Positions 45,551 through 54,995 of a stretch of DNA of 64,000 bases are shown piece after piece (the first letter of the stretch is position 1; each line of letters begins with the position of its first letter). The position numbers and the translations under genes were made by a program. Origin of the DNA: Sphingobacterium sp. ML3W (GTDB taxonomy: Bacteria > Bacteroidota > Bacteroidia > Sphingobacteriales > Sphingobacteriaceae); the NCBI RefSeq assembly GCF_029542085.1, contig NZ_CP107036.1:3534001-3598000 (forward strand). The letters are read 5' to 3'. Under the pieces are notes generated by a model that saw only the letters and a list, made by a program, of their open reading frames with translations, did no database searches and was not told the origin of the DNA.

Positions 45551-46450
45551 ATGTCAAATATTGCAATAGTTATTGAAGAAAGAGCCGCAGACATAGGTAA
45601 TTTCTTGGTGGGAAGACTACTTCCATTCAGACAAAAAAGGATGGTCGGTCCGTTTATATTTATTGACCATATGGGACCTGAAACGATCTCCGAGCCTCAG
45701 TTCATGGATATTGCTCCACATCCTCATATTGGATTATCAACATTAACTTACCTCTTCGAAGGGAGCATTATGCACCGCGACAGTCTAGGAAACGAGGTCG
45801 AAATAAAACCGGGAGCGGTAAACTGGATGACAGCCGGAAAAGGAGTAACACATTCCGAACGAACTCCAGACTACCTAAGGTCTATCACTCATGAACTACA
45901 CGGTTTACAGATCTGGGTCGCATTACCAAAGGATCTGGAAAAGATGGAACCAAATTTTGTTCACATTGAAGAACCTCAACTTCCCCATTGGAGCGAAGAC
46001 GGTGTAAACTATCGGCTGATAGCAGGTGAGATTAACAATCATCGTTCGGAAGTACCCGTATACAGTCCCTTATATCTTATTGAAATTAAAGCTGACAAAG
46101 ACTCTCTTATTAAGCTAGGTGAACATCTCTACGGAGAAAGTGGATTGTATATTCTTCATGGCTCAGTACATGCAGAAGGCCAAGAGTTTGGCCCAAAACA
46201 AATTCTGATTGCAAAGGACGCCAAATTATGTGAATTCGAAATCAAAGCCGGCACCTCAGTGTACATCTTTGGTGGTGAACCTTTCCCGGAACAACGCTAT
46301 ATCGACTGGAATTTTGTTGCTTCGGACATTGAGACCCTCAAAATCGCCAGAGCAAAATGGGAACAACACGAATTCCCAGAAGTTCCCGGTGATAATGGCT
46401 ATATTCCCATTCCGCCAGTAAATCCGACTTTAGGACAAAAGAAAGCTTAA
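45551..46450 (+). CDS. Pirin family protein
   Basis: A bicupin protein of 299 residues. The metal site is in the first cupin: HPHIGLSTLTYLFEGSIMHRDS and GKGVTHSE supply three His and one Glu. Bacterial pirins include quercetin dioxygenases and metabolic regulators; which applies here is unknown. The C-terminal cupin ends near QRYIDWNFVAS. Monocistronic, with a terminator downstream. Confidence 0.9.
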   Translation: MSNIAIVIEERAADIGNFLVGRLLPFRQKRMVGPFIFIDHMGPETISEPQFMDIAPHPHIGLSTLTYLFEGSIMHRDSLGNEVEIKPGAVNWMTAGKGVTHSERTPDYLRSITHELHGLQIWVALPKDLEKMEPNFVHIEEPQLPHWSEDGVNYRLIAGEINNHRSEVPVYSPLYLIEIKADKDSLIKLGEHLYGESGLYILHGSVHAEGQEFGPKQILIAKDAKLCEFEIKAGTSVYIFGGEPFPEQRYIDWNFVASDIETLKIARAKWEQHEFPEVPGDNGYIPIPPVNPTLGQKKA

Positions 46451-46485
46451 AAACAGTACAAATGTTGGTTGAATAGCATAAAAAA

Positions 46486-46524
46486 GGGCATCCGAAGAAG
46501 ATCATCGGGTGCCCCTATTTTTTT
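46486..46524 (+). terminator. Terminator after pirin
   Basis: A 10-bp stem with one T-G pair (46486-46495 with 46505-46514) followed by a T tract. Confidence 0.85.
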
Positions 46525-46568
46525 ATTTACTTTCTGTATAGATCCTTTATTCGTTACAATCTATTCCG

Positions 46569-47168
46569 TTAATGTTCAATCCCACTGACACCACCAGAAA
46601 CGACAAGTTTCATTGCATCGGTCGGTGACATATCCAGTTTTTTCACCTTATCCGCGCTGATGATAACAACCTGACCGGCAAAAGAATAAGAATAAGGAAA
46701 ATAAACCATCACCTCATCTTCCAAACCAATACTTTTTAGATCATGTTGTGTCAGGAACCCTATCTTTTTTAGTCCGAACTCGTTTACAGTTACCAGCACG
46801 GGTTCATTGAATTTTTTCGCATCACCCACAAATGCTTCAGTAAAATCCTTTATCGAAGTATACAACGTATTCAAAAGCGGTATTCTTTTGATCTGATGAT
46901 TGATCCACACTTTAATCGGGTCAGTCACAAAATTCGTAAATATCACCCCCGCAAGAACAAGGATAAGAATTACTGTCAAGATTCCAATTCCGGGAATATA
47001 TAGCGGATGCCCTTTTTCATCCTGAAAAAAATGTTCAGTCAGATTCAGCGCTGAGTCTATCGACGCAAAAATCCATACGATCAGAAAGACAGCACCAGCC
47101 AAAGGTACAACAACGAGAATACCTCGAATTAGATAATTAATAAATCCCCTGAATAATTTGCCCAGCAT
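46569..47168 (-). CDS. DUF502 family membrane protein
   Basis: A 199-residue inner-membrane protein with two hydrophobic segments (about residues 13-35 and 62-84). The family features include GILVVVPLAGAVFLIVWIF, IPLLNTLYTSIKDFTEAFVG and VMVYFPYSYSFAGQVVIIS. The function is unknown. It is located 49 nt downstream of murF-alr on the same strand. Confidence 0.88.
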   Translation of the reverse strand: MLGKLFRGFINYLIRGILVVVPLAGAVFLIVWIFASIDSALNLTEHFFQDEKGHPLYIPGIGILTVILILVLAGVIFTNFVTDPIKVWINHQIKRIPLLNTLYTSIKDFTEAFVGDAKKFNEPVLVTVNEFGLKKIGFLTQHDLKSIGLEDEVMVYFPYSYSFAGQVVIISADKVKKLDMSPTDAMKLVVSGGVSGIEH

Positions 47169-47217
47169 GAGTTAGAAAATCAAAATATATTTATACAAAA
47201 ATGCAGAATATCCTTTA

Positions 47218-49659
47218 TTATTCATAAAAATATACTCTTTTTACCCGTTGCGAGATACTCGTCAACAGTTCATAAGGAATAGTTCCGATAGATTTCGCGG
47301 CCAGCTTAATATCGGGATAAACAATTACCTCGTCTTCCTCGGCCACTTCGATATCCGTAACGTCAAGCATACACATGTCCATGCAAATATCTCCGATCGT
47401 CGGTACAAGACAGCCATTGACCATCATCTTACCTACACCATTCCCAAAACGTCTGTCATAACCATCTGCATAACCAATTTTTATGGTTGCTGTTTTGCTA
47501 TCCCGGTGCAATACCCCATGCCTATTATAACCTACTGTCTCTCCAGCAGCCAAGTGTTTTATTTGCGTCACATTGGTCTTCAAACTACTTACTTCTTTAA
47601 GCGGAAGATCATGTCGCTCAATATCGATCCCATACAATCCAATTCCCAACCGAACCATATCAAAATAAGCCTGCGGCCATAGTTCGATGCCCGATGTTGC
47701 TGCAATATGTCTTAAGAATGAATAACCAAGACCTTCTTCAAGGCGCTTTGTAAATTGATCCAAGAGGTCAATCTGCTGTTGGGTAAAAGTATTATCCTCT
47801 TTATTTCCAGCAGAGGCCAAATGGGAAAATGCTGATTTTACCTGAAGTATTGAACCATCTTTTAGCTCCGTAATGAGTCTATCGACTTCATCAGGCATAA
47901 AACCAAGACGATGCATCCCTGTATCCACTTTGATATGAACCGGAAAGGATGCGATCCCCTTCCCTTTTAAGTAATTCAAGAAAGAAGACAGAATTCTAAA
48001 GCTATAAATCTCAGGTTCAAGATTATGTTGAACGATGGATTCAAACGTATTTTCATCCGGACTCATCACAACGATTGGCAATGTTATGCCTGCTCCTCTC
48101 AGATCAACCCCTTCGTCGGCAAATGCAACAGTGAGGTAATCTACCCTATTGAATTGTAAAAGGTTTGCAATTTCAAAGCTTCCACTCCCATAAGAAAATG
48201 CTTTGACCATCGACATCAATTTTACATGTTTTGGCAACAGCTGGCGATAGACATTCAAGTTATTCTCCATGGCATTCAGGTTGATTTCAAGCACGGTGTC
48301 ATGTGATTTAGCCACTAACAATCGGCTGATTCGTTCAAAATGAAACTCACGGCCCCCTTTCAATAAAATAGTAGAATCTTCCAATTGAATAGCCCTGATA
48401 TCTTCCAAAAATGCTGTTGTGCTAGGGTAAGACAACGATGGAACAGCAAATTGATCAGCAACCTGGCCCAAGATCTCCCCGATCAAGATCAGTTTATCTA
48501 GACGGTATTCTGAAAGTAAACGTTTCAATTTTGACAGACTTTTCTCATCTGTTATATTTACTCCCGGTATATCGGAAAGGATCAATATTTTTCGAGGATG
48601 CTGTCCCTGTTGATTTAAAAACTCGAGCGCGATCTGCAACGCATCCAGATCATTACTATAGGAATCATCAATAATCGAGCTATTCTTTTTTCCCTTTTTT
48701 AACTCCAGTCGCATCGCTACTGGTTGCAACTCCTTAATTCTTGATGCAATTACCTCTCTTTCATAACCAAAACGCAACATAACAGCTACGCAGTTAATTG
48801 CATTTTCCACATTTCCCTTATCGACAAAAGGTACTTCGATGGCAAATGTCCTTCCGCCATAGAAAAGTGTGGCTACCGTGAACTTATCATCTACCTGTTT
48901 GAGGGAATAAACCTCCAATGAAAGCCCTTGATCAAATCCCCAGGAAAACTTTCGAGGTCGATAGGGCAATTGAATATCCTCTACATAACGGCTGGGAAAG
49001 ATCATGGTTTCAACATCCTTGAACAGGTTTATCTTTTCGTAGATCTTTTCGTTCTTTGACTCAAAACCAGTTTTATGAGCCACGCCTATATTTGTTAGCA
49101 GGCCAATTGTTGGTTTGATCATATTTTCCAATTTCATCATTTCACCCTTTTCAGAAATTCCAGCTTCGATAATCGCTAGATTATACTGATCTGATAAACC
49201 CCATAGTGTCAGTGCAACGCCCAATTGCGAATTATAGCTTTTGGGACTACGGTAGATCTTATATTCCGGAGACATGAGTTGATACAACCATTCCTTGACT
49301 ATAGTCTTCCCATTGCTACCAGTGATCCCTATAACCGGAAAACTAAACTTCTGCCTATGAAAAGCCGCCAATACTTGCATAGCTTCGAGACTATCCGAAA
49401 CCCAGATCAGATTTGCATCCGGAAATAACAATTCCTGTTCCGCATCAATCTGCAGAACAAAGTTTCTCACGCCCTTATCATAGGCTTCTTTGATATAATG
49501 ATGGCCATCCCTACTCTTCTGAAGTGCGAAAAACACACCGTTATCTGCCTGAACAATTTTCCGACTGTCATAAAATAAGTGTTGAATTAAAGAATTGGGA
49601 TCCGTGATAAATGTGCGATTAGGGTGTAAAATCTGGACGATTTCCGATATTTTATACAT
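47218..49659 (-). CDS. Bifunctional UDP-MurNAc-tripeptide D-Ala-D-Ala ligase / alanine racemase
   Basis: This fusion makes D-alanine and adds D-Ala-D-Ala to the peptidoglycan precursor. Residues about 1-440 are MurF: IGITGSNGKTIVKEWLY is the ATP loop, AIIEAGISEKGEM follows, and DDSYSNDLDALQIALEFL belongs to the C-terminal domain. Residues about 450-813 are alanine racemase: SMVKAFSYGSGSFEIA holds the PLP Lys, VHIKVDTGMHRLGF and IKIGYADGYDRRFGNG the second catalytic region, and DICMDMCMLDVT the oxyanion side. The fusion is characteristic of Bacteroidota. The gene is divergent from recX. Confidence 0.93.
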   Translation of the reverse strand: MYKISEIVQILHPNRTFITDPNSLIQHLFYDSRKIVQADNGVFFALQKSRDGHHYIKEAYDKGVRNFVLQIDAEQELLFPDANLIWVSDSLEAMQVLAAFHRQKFSFPVIGITGSNGKTIVKEWLYQLMSPEYKIYRSPKSYNSQLGVALTLWGLSDQYNLAIIEAGISEKGEMMKLENMIKPTIGLLTNIGVAHKTGFESKNEKIYEKINLFKDVETMIFPSRYVEDIQLPYRPRKFSWGFDQGLSLEVYSLKQVDDKFTVATLFYGGRTFAIEVPFVDKGNVENAINCVAVMLRFGYEREVIASRIKELQPVAMRLELKKGKKNSSIIDDSYSNDLDALQIALEFLNQQGQHPRKILILSDIPGVNITDEKSLSKLKRLLSEYRLDKLILIGEILGQVADQFAVPSLSYPSTTAFLEDIRAIQLEDSTILLKGGREFHFERISRLLVAKSHDTVLEINLNAMENNLNVYRQLLPKHVKLMSMVKAFSYGSGSFEIANLLQFNRVDYLTVAFADEGVDLRGAGITLPIVVMSPDENTFESIVQHNLEPEIYSFRILSSFLNYLKGKGIASFPVHIKVDTGMHRLGFMPDEVDRLITELKDGSILQVKSAFSHLASAGNKEDNTFTQQQIDLLDQFTKRLEEGLGYSFLRHIAATSGIELWPQAYFDMVRLGIGLYGIDIERHDLPLKEVSSLKTNVTQIKHLAAGETVGYNRHGVLHRDSKTATIKIGYADGYDRRFGNGVGKMMVNGCLVPTIGDICMDMCMLDVTDIEVAEEDEVIVYPDIKLAAKSIGTIPYELLTSISQRVKRVYFYE

Positions 49660-49713
49660 TCTCCTGATATTTTGATTGGATCAAAACTGAACATTTTTTT
49701 AGTTATTTCATAT

Positions 49714-49721
49714 TATTTTTG
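49714..49721 (+). promoter_or_regulatory. -7 element for recX
   Basis: TATTTTTG fits TAnnTTTG, 14 nt before the recX ATG; the transcript would have a very short leader. No clear -33 element. Confidence 0.4.
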
Positions 49722-49734
49722 AAATTTTGACAAT

Positions 49735-50223
49735 ATGTTTGAAGAAGATAAAAAAAACAAAAAGATCCTAACACCACGTCAGGCTCAATTAAAGGCTGAA
49801 AGTTATTGTGCTTACCAGGAAAGATCCCAGCAAGAAGTGCGGGACAAACTTTACAGCTGGGGGCTACATGAGGAGGATGTCGAAAATATTATAGCAAATT
49901 TGATTGCAGAAAACTTTTTAAATGAAGAGCGCTTCGCAATAGCCTATTGCAATGGTAAGCTTCGTATGAAGGGGTGGGGCAAAATCAAAATCAAACAGGC
50001 TCTAAAAGGAAAGCGGGTTTCTGAGCAATTGATAAAAATTGCATTCAAGCAGATTGACCTAGATGAATACGAGGCTATATTGAAAAATATTATTGACAAA
50101 AAAATTCGGGAAATAAACAGCAAAGATTCTTTCATCGTTAGGAACAAAGTCTATCAATTTGCGTTGTCTAGGGGATTTGAAAGCGATTTAATTTTTTCTA
50201 TACTGAATTCAAAGGAGTTATAA
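49735..50223 (+). CDS. recX: Regulatory protein RecX
   Basis: RecX inhibits RecA filaments. The 162 residues form the usual three tandem three-helix repeats: AQLKAESYCAYQERSQQEVRDKL, then LIAENFLNEERFAIAYCNGKLRMKGWGKIKIKQALKGK, then a third repeat ending near SRGFESDLIFSILNS. No recA is nearby. Confidence 0.88.
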   Translation: MFEEDKKNKKILTPRQAQLKAESYCAYQERSQQEVRDKLYSWGLHEEDVENIIANLIAENFLNEERFAIAYCNGKLRMKGWGKIKIKQALKGKRVSEQLIKIAFKQIDLDEYEAILKNIIDKKIREINSKDSFIVRNKVYQFALSRGFESDLIFSILNSKEL

Positions 50224-50251
50224 AAAACAACAAAATAAAGTAAACAAATAT

Positions 50252-50282
50252 TTTGCAATATTAAATTTTCGCTCTATATTTG
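50252..50282 (+). promoter_or_regulatory. Promoter of the tRNA-Gly/tRNA-Leu transcript
   Basis: TTTG (50252-50255), 19 nt, then TATATTTG (50275-50282): a full consensus promoter. The tRNA begins about 53 nt later. Confidence 0.78.
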
Positions 50283-50335
50283 CATCACCAAAAAGGAACA
50301 CGAGGTTCTTTTTAAAATTGAAATAAAAATTCCAT

Positions 50336-50408
50336 GCGAAAATAGCTCAGCTGGTAGAGCACAACCTTGCCAAGGTTGGGGTCGCGAGTTCGAATCTCGT
50401 TTTTCGCT
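50336..50408 (+). tRNA. tRNA-Gly (GCC)
   Basis: Acceptor GCGAAAA pairs with TTTTCGC (50401-50407). The D-arm AGCTCAGCTGGTAGAGC, anticodon stem CCTT-GCC-AAGG and T-arm GCGAGTTCGAATCTCGT are complete. CCA is not encoded. Confidence 0.95.
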
Positions 50409-50413
50409 CACCT

Positions 50414-50498
50414 GCCTAGGTGGTGGAACTGGTAGACACGCAGGACTTAAAATCCTGTTCCCGTTAAGGGAGTGCGGGTTCGATTCCCGCCCTAGGTA
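50414..50498 (+). tRNA. tRNA-Leu (UAA)
   Basis: A class II tRNA. The acceptor GCCTAGG pairs with CCTAGGT (first pair G-U). The anticodon is TAA in ACTTAAAAT, the variable arm is long (GTTCCCGTTAAGGGAGT) and the T-arm is GCGGGTTCGATTCCCGC. It lies 5 nt after tRNA-Gly, in one transcript. CCA is not encoded. Confidence 0.94.
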
Positions 50499-50533
50499 CA
50501 AGAAAGCTCATCAGTCGATGGGCTTTTCTTGTT
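50499..50533 (+). terminator. Terminator after the tRNA pair
   Basis: A stem of about 14 pairs with one bulge and one G-U pair brackets AGTC (50512-50516 region) and ends in CTTTTCTTGTTT. It abuts the stop codon of the convergent chrA gene. Confidence 0.7.
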
Positions 50534-51864
50534 TATGACAGTAGATATAGCAAAAAGCCATAAAGTAAACTCAAAAGTATAAGATGCAACATCCCGATCC
50601 GATAGCTAAACAATAGAAAAATTGAAACAGCACCCCATAGCAGTGCTTTCCAATCCAACTCAGCCACAGCGAATGCCTTAGGAAACAAAATACCCTGTCC
50701 CAAATAACAAGCTAAATTAACAATCACCCCCACCACAGAGGCGGTGACCAAAGAAAGTACGTATTGGATGGCCGTATTCTTTTGAGACCGCTCGATCAAG
50801 GGAGCCCCAACGAAGATCAATGCAAAATTTGGCAAAAAAGTAAAATAAGCAGTAGCAGTCAGACCTACCGCAGCCATGACATACGAATGGTCGAAATGGT
50901 TGAATCCAGCCATAAATCCCACATAAGCCAACACGATTACCAATGGACCTGGCGTCGTCTCGGCCAAAGCAAAACCATCTATCATTTGCGTTTTTGTCAA
51001 CCAAAGAAATTTTTCCGTAACCAGGCCGGCGATATAGGGAATAACAGTATATGACCCTCCAATGGTAAAGTATGCCGATTTCGTAAACAAAAAAGAGAGC
51101 TCTTTCCAAAATGCAGCATCTGGCATAAATACATACAGGAAAATAAACGGTCCCAACCACAACAGGAAAAATTCAGATAATTGAATGCAAATCTTACCTA
51201 CAGAAATTGGTGGCACTTTCTCTAACGAATTAATAGGATAACATTCTTCGACATCTTCCGCGTCTTCCTTTTCAAATGTAGCAGTGGCTTTTTTGGTTTT
51301 TAGGAAATAAAGAATGAAGCCCCCAACAATAACCCCCAGAATAATCCAGGGCATAGGTATTTTAACAAAATAAGAAAGTAAAAATCCCGCTAGAGCTACG
51401 ATATAATGCCATGCGCTCAATAATGATTTTTGCCCAACTTTATAGGTTGCGAACAGTATAATCGCTAGAACTGCGGGTTTTAAACCCGAAAATAACGCAG
51501 AAAGAATTGTAGAGCTTCCAAAGTAGACATATAACAGACTAAGTCCAAATATGATAAACAAAGAAGGTAAAATAAAGAACAACCCCGCTAATATCCCCCC
51601 TTTCAAACCATGCAATTTCCACCCAAGATAGATGGTCAATTGATGCGCCTCAGGTCCGGGTAGCAACATACAAGCATTAAGTGCCTGAAAGAACTTCTTA
51701 TTGCTTACCCACTTTTTCTTGTCCACCAAGAAATCATGCATGAGGGTAATATGCCCTGTTGTTCCACCAAAACTTATCCAGCCCAGTATAAACCAAAACC
51801 GGAGTGCCTCCCGAAAATCAGGAGGAGGCCATTCATTTCTTTCAACGGGTATCTTTTCTTCCAA
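50533..51864 (-). CDS. chrA: Chromate transporter ChrA (two-domain form)
   Basis: A membrane protein of the CHR superfamily, 443 residues, with about ten or more hydrophobic segments in two homologous halves. The first half has FILGWISFGGTTGHITLMHDF and LLPGPEAHQLTIYLGW. The second has GGSYTVIPYI and ETTPGPLVIVLAYVGFMAGF. Family members export chromate or sulfate-like anions. No chrB or chrR is nearby. The start codon is TTG (51862-51864) because no nearby ATG is in frame. Confidence 0.85.
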   Translation of the reverse strand: MEEKIPVERNEWPPPDFREALRFWFILGWISFGGTTGHITLMHDFLVDKKKWVSNKKFFQALNACMLLPGPEAHQLTIYLGWKLHGLKGGILAGLFFILPSLFIIFGLSLLYVYFGSSTILSALFSGLKPAVLAIILFATYKVGQKSLLSAWHYIVALAGFLLSYFVKIPMPWIILGVIVGGFILYFLKTKKATATFEKEDAEDVEECYPINSLEKVPPISVGKICIQLSEFFLLWLGPFIFLYVFMPDAAFWKELSFLFTKSAYFTIGGSYTVIPYIAGLVTEKFLWLTKTQMIDGFALAETTPGPLVIVLAYVGFMAGFNHFDHSYVMAAVGLTATAYFTFLPNFALIFVGAPLIERSQKNTAIQYVLSLVTASVVGVIVNLACYLGQGILFPKAFAVAELDWKALLWGAVSIFLLFSYRIGMLHLILLSLLYGFLLYLLS

Positions 51865-51971
51865 TATTGTCTAAAATTTATATTATGATCACTGTGATTA
51901 TACTAGTGGGGATAGGAGCTAACTCCATGACGCATTTTAACAAGAATGCTTAATACCTCCGATAAAGGCAT

Positions 51972-52008
51972 AAAAAAAGCGATATATTTATAAAATATCT
52001 CGCTTTTT
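51972..52008 (-). terminator. Terminator of the OmpA-like lipoprotein gene
   Basis: AAAAAGCGA (51974-51982) pairs with TCGCTTTTT (52000-52008), with an AT-rich loop that can pair partly. Leftward it ends in a run of T. Confidence 0.75.
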
Positions 52009-52033
52009 AGTTCAGAAAAAAGTCCTGATAATT

Positions 52034-52555
52034 CTATTTTTTATCGAGGATAGTCACTTCCACCCTTCTATTTTTTTGACGTCCATCTGGCGTTTTGTTA
52101 TCACCCACAGGATTTGACTGACCAAAACCTTTAGCAGTAATGCGGGACTCCTGTACGCCTGAATCTACCAAGAATTTCTTTACAGATGCTGCACGTTTAT
52201 CCGAAAGCCATTGATTATATTCGACAGTACCAGTCGCATCAGTATAACCATCAACTTTAATTTTATTATTGTTCTCGTTTAAAATTACGGCCAGCTTACT
52301 TACTTCAGTCTTCGCTTTATCAGACAGATAGGAAGAATTTGTCGGGAACAATAGATCGGAGGAAATACTGAATTTAATTCCCTCATCAGTCCTTTTCGCA
52401 TCATTAAAATCCTTTTTCACATTTTTCAAACCATCATCAGTTCCATCTTTTGTGACAACAGCCCCAGGATTAACTACAATAGCCTGTTGTTTACAAGAAA
52501 ATAATGATAAACTTGCGCATAAGGCTAATAGTCCCAAATTAATTTTTCTAAGCAT
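52034..52555 (-). CDS. OmpA-family outer-membrane lipoprotein
   Basis: A 173-residue peptidoglycan-binding lipoprotein. The signal peptide ends in a lipobox (SLFSC, Cys21). The mature part has a short linker, then an OmpA C-terminal domain (about 55-173) with VDGYTDATGTVEYNQWLSD, RITAKGFGQSNPVGDNKTPDG and QKNRRVEVTIL. The Asp and Arg needed to hold meso-diaminopimelate are present. Monocistronic. Confidence 0.92.
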   Translation of the reverse strand: MLRKINLGLLALCASLSLFSCKQQAIVVNPGAVVTKDGTDDGLKNVKKDFNDAKRTDEGIKFSISSDLLFPTNSSYLSDKAKTEVSKLAVILNENNNKIKVDGYTDATGTVEYNQWLSDKRAASVKKFLVDSGVQESRITAKGFGQSNPVGDNKTPDGRQKNRRVEVTILDKK

Positions 52556-52651
52556 CGTTTTTAACGTATTTATTGTCGATTTAAGCAGGGTAAATATAAG
52601 GAAAAAACTCTAAAAAGGAGCTGCTTTTCCTTATACAGGATCGTAACAAAT

Positions 52652-54835
52652 CTATTTCTTCACATAGACTGTATCCAATGTCTTTTTAATCTCTGGAATC
52701 CGTTCATACAATTTCCAGATCATCCCCGTATTGGCATTTTCAATCATTATGGCTATTGTAGCTTGATTCCTTGCCCGATAGCTCTCAGAAACATCATTGT
52801 TTTTCAGGTCGATCCATGCTCTGAATCCATATTGTGTAAATAGCACATCAGCATATTCTTCGTAAAATTTACGCATGGCCTTCAGACCAATCTCCCTTTC
52901 AAATGGATAGGAAGCAATTGAAATTGCGGGATTGACAAAATATCCCTGATAAGCATTTTCGGTGTGTTCAACACCCCAAATATCCGTAAATCTCGTCCCG
53001 ATATTCAATTCATTGTCTCTCCGTTTATAGGCAAGGATATAATCAGACAGATATTTTTTATAATCCACAAAATTATCCACTTTCCCCTTAGGATCCATGA
53101 TTAAGAATGGCCGATAAACGGACATTAGTGACTCCGTCAGATTTCCTCCCGCAATACTTTTCGCGAAGATAACCTTATCATCCGAATAGATTGAGGCAGG
53201 TGCATTCCAAATACTACCAATCAAAGGGTTGTTGCTTATAGACTGCGCAAGTGAGTCATTTAATTTTGTTTTTATCTCAGGAGCCAAAGTACTTAGCTCA
53301 TCAGTAAAATCCATTGCATCCGCATGTTTGGTTGCAAATCCGTTCATGTAAGCTGAAGCGGCTAAAGGATGTGTAGGAGAAGACATCGCTAGCAGATAGG
53401 TACTTAGACTCTCATTAAATCCACCCAATGGACGTGACCTCGCTGTACTATCTATAGGCGACCATTTGCTCCAGAGAACATCTGTATTATTTGGATCTGT
53501 AAAATAACGCCAATTTATTCTTTCCCATAACGTGGTAATTGATTTCCGCAGAGATTGTTCTTCCGGATCATCCTTAGCAAAGTATTCACGAGCGATTAAC
53601 AATGACTCCATTAAATGTGAAGTTCCTCTTATATCATAGATAGGCACAGAATCCCGATAAAAGGGCACACCCGATCTCCCATCGTAAAAAGCAGTAAAAA
53701 TACCCTGATGATTTTGTGCTGCCCCTAGGAATTTCACCATACGTGTCATCCGTGATAATAAGGCTTGTCTGGATATCAATTGATTTTCAGCGGCAACAAG
53801 TAGGCCCAAAATGGCATACCCTGTTTCATTCGTTGAAACAATAGCCTGCCGATTTCCGCGATCAGGGAGGTACATACCACTGTTTACATCATAATTATCA
53901 ATAAAATAATTGACATGTGCATTCCGAATAAAACTCAGCATCTCAGCATCGGTGCCCTTTTTGGTCTGTATTTCTTTTACATCTGAAAAAGGGGACTCTA
54001 CATAGTTGTAATCAACCCATGCTATTTTATAATAATATTTTTTATTATACTCATTCACCCTGTCGAGACACTTCTGCACATAGATCGGTAAGATTGCAAT
54101 TGGTTGAAAATTGAGTTTATCCTCTGATCTATAAATTTTCACATAGCGGATACTCGGGGTTAATGGCAACTGCCACACAAGTTCAACTTGCTTGTCTACA
54201 GAACCTATTTTAGATAAAATAGCTGCCGACGACAGTTTCACTTTTGGATAATTTCTTGGCAGAAACTCTATTTGATCAATAAAAAGCTGATGTGTAGTTG
54301 CGCTGGTTCCATTTTGTTCTAATAGTAATGAGGAAACGGCTTTTCCAATAGTAATTCCTTCAAATTTTGACACTGGGATAGAAACATTGAGCCAAGTATC
54401 ATAAGCAAAGTCTTCGATGTAATGGGTAATATCCAAGGCATTAGTGCGTATATCATTTTGTTGCAACGCAACTTTCGGCAACTGTCCCTTTTCGGTATTA
54501 CTTTGGATAAACAATTTAAAGGTTAAATGATCATCCTTAGCGATCATATACTGAAATTTTTGCTTATCATTTAATATACTGGCCTCCCATTTACCATTGG
54601 GGGATGAAACGTATCGTAGCGAAAGCGAGTTCCCTGGAGTAAAAAATAGGCTATCCGAAACAGGAAGACTATGATTCACATTTTGTACCCAAGACTCCCC
54701 AGTGTAATGCGCCATGCTTTTTGCATAGCTTCCATTGATTATACTATTATCAAATAGAACCTCCGGATAGCTCTCCGATCTTGCAAGTATGGGTGAAATC
54801 AATAGAAAAAGAAAGTAAAAGTATTTTTTCAGCAT
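52652..54835 (-). CDS. Exported glucoamylase-family / GH144-like protein
   Basis: A 727-residue exported protein. The signal peptide occupies about residues 1-20. Residues about 25-195 look like a beta-sandwich, followed by a fibronectin III-like segment (about 210-290: VELVWQLPLTPSIRYVKIYRS). The (alpha/alpha)6 domain runs from about 295: TNETGYAILGLLVAAE, GIFTAFYDGRSGVPFYRD, GGFNESLSTYLLAMSSPTHP (compare YNEAM-type motif of GH144 beta-1,2-glucanases) and GVEHTENAYQGYFVNPAI. The substrate is unproven. No SusCD pair is adjacent. Confidence 0.75.
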   Translation of the reverse strand: MLKKYFYFLFLLISPILARSESYPEVLFDNSIINGSYAKSMAHYTGESWVQNVNHSLPVSDSLFFTPGNSLSLRYVSSPNGKWEASILNDKQKFQYMIAKDDHLTFKLFIQSNTEKGQLPKVALQQNDIRTNALDITHYIEDFAYDTWLNVSIPVSKFEGITIGKAVSSLLLEQNGTSATTHQLFIDQIEFLPRNYPKVKLSSAAILSKIGSVDKQVELVWQLPLTPSIRYVKIYRSEDKLNFQPIAILPIYVQKCLDRVNEYNKKYYYKIAWVDYNYVESPFSDVKEIQTKKGTDAEMLSFIRNAHVNYFIDNYDVNSGMYLPDRGNRQAIVSTNETGYAILGLLVAAENQLISRQALLSRMTRMVKFLGAAQNHQGIFTAFYDGRSGVPFYRDSVPIYDIRGTSHLMESLLIAREYFAKDDPEEQSLRKSITTLWERINWRYFTDPNNTDVLWSKWSPIDSTARSRPLGGFNESLSTYLLAMSSPTHPLAASAYMNGFATKHADAMDFTDELSTLAPEIKTKLNDSLAQSISNNPLIGSIWNAPASIYSDDKVIFAKSIAGGNLTESLMSVYRPFLIMDPKGKVDNFVDYKKYLSDYILAYKRRDNELNIGTRFTDIWGVEHTENAYQGYFVNPAISIASYPFEREIGLKAMRKFYEEYADVLFTQYGFRAWIDLKNNDVSESYRARNQATIAIMIENANTGMIWKLYERIPEIKKTLDTVYVKK

Positions 54836-54894
54836 AAGTCAACATTTTTCACAGGCTTACAATCAAAAATTAAGCCACCACCGAGATTATAACG

Positions 54895-54902
54895 CAAATG
54901 TA
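54895..54902 (-). promoter_or_regulatory. -7 element for the glucoamylase-family gene
   Basis: Reading leftward, TACATTTG fits TAnnTTTG, about 60 nt before the ATG. The -33 element is unclear. Confidence 0.35.
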
Positions 54903-54995
54903 ACAAAGGATTTCCAATGATATTGTATGCTCAAATTTTAATTTCGGAAAAAATGCGCTAAATTAGCCCTCTGAATATTTTCATAAAATAGATAT

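Noticed and set aside
50274..50501. Minus-strand frame across the tRNA genes
   Set aside because: It is antisense to tRNA-Gly and tRNA-Leu; a common false gene.
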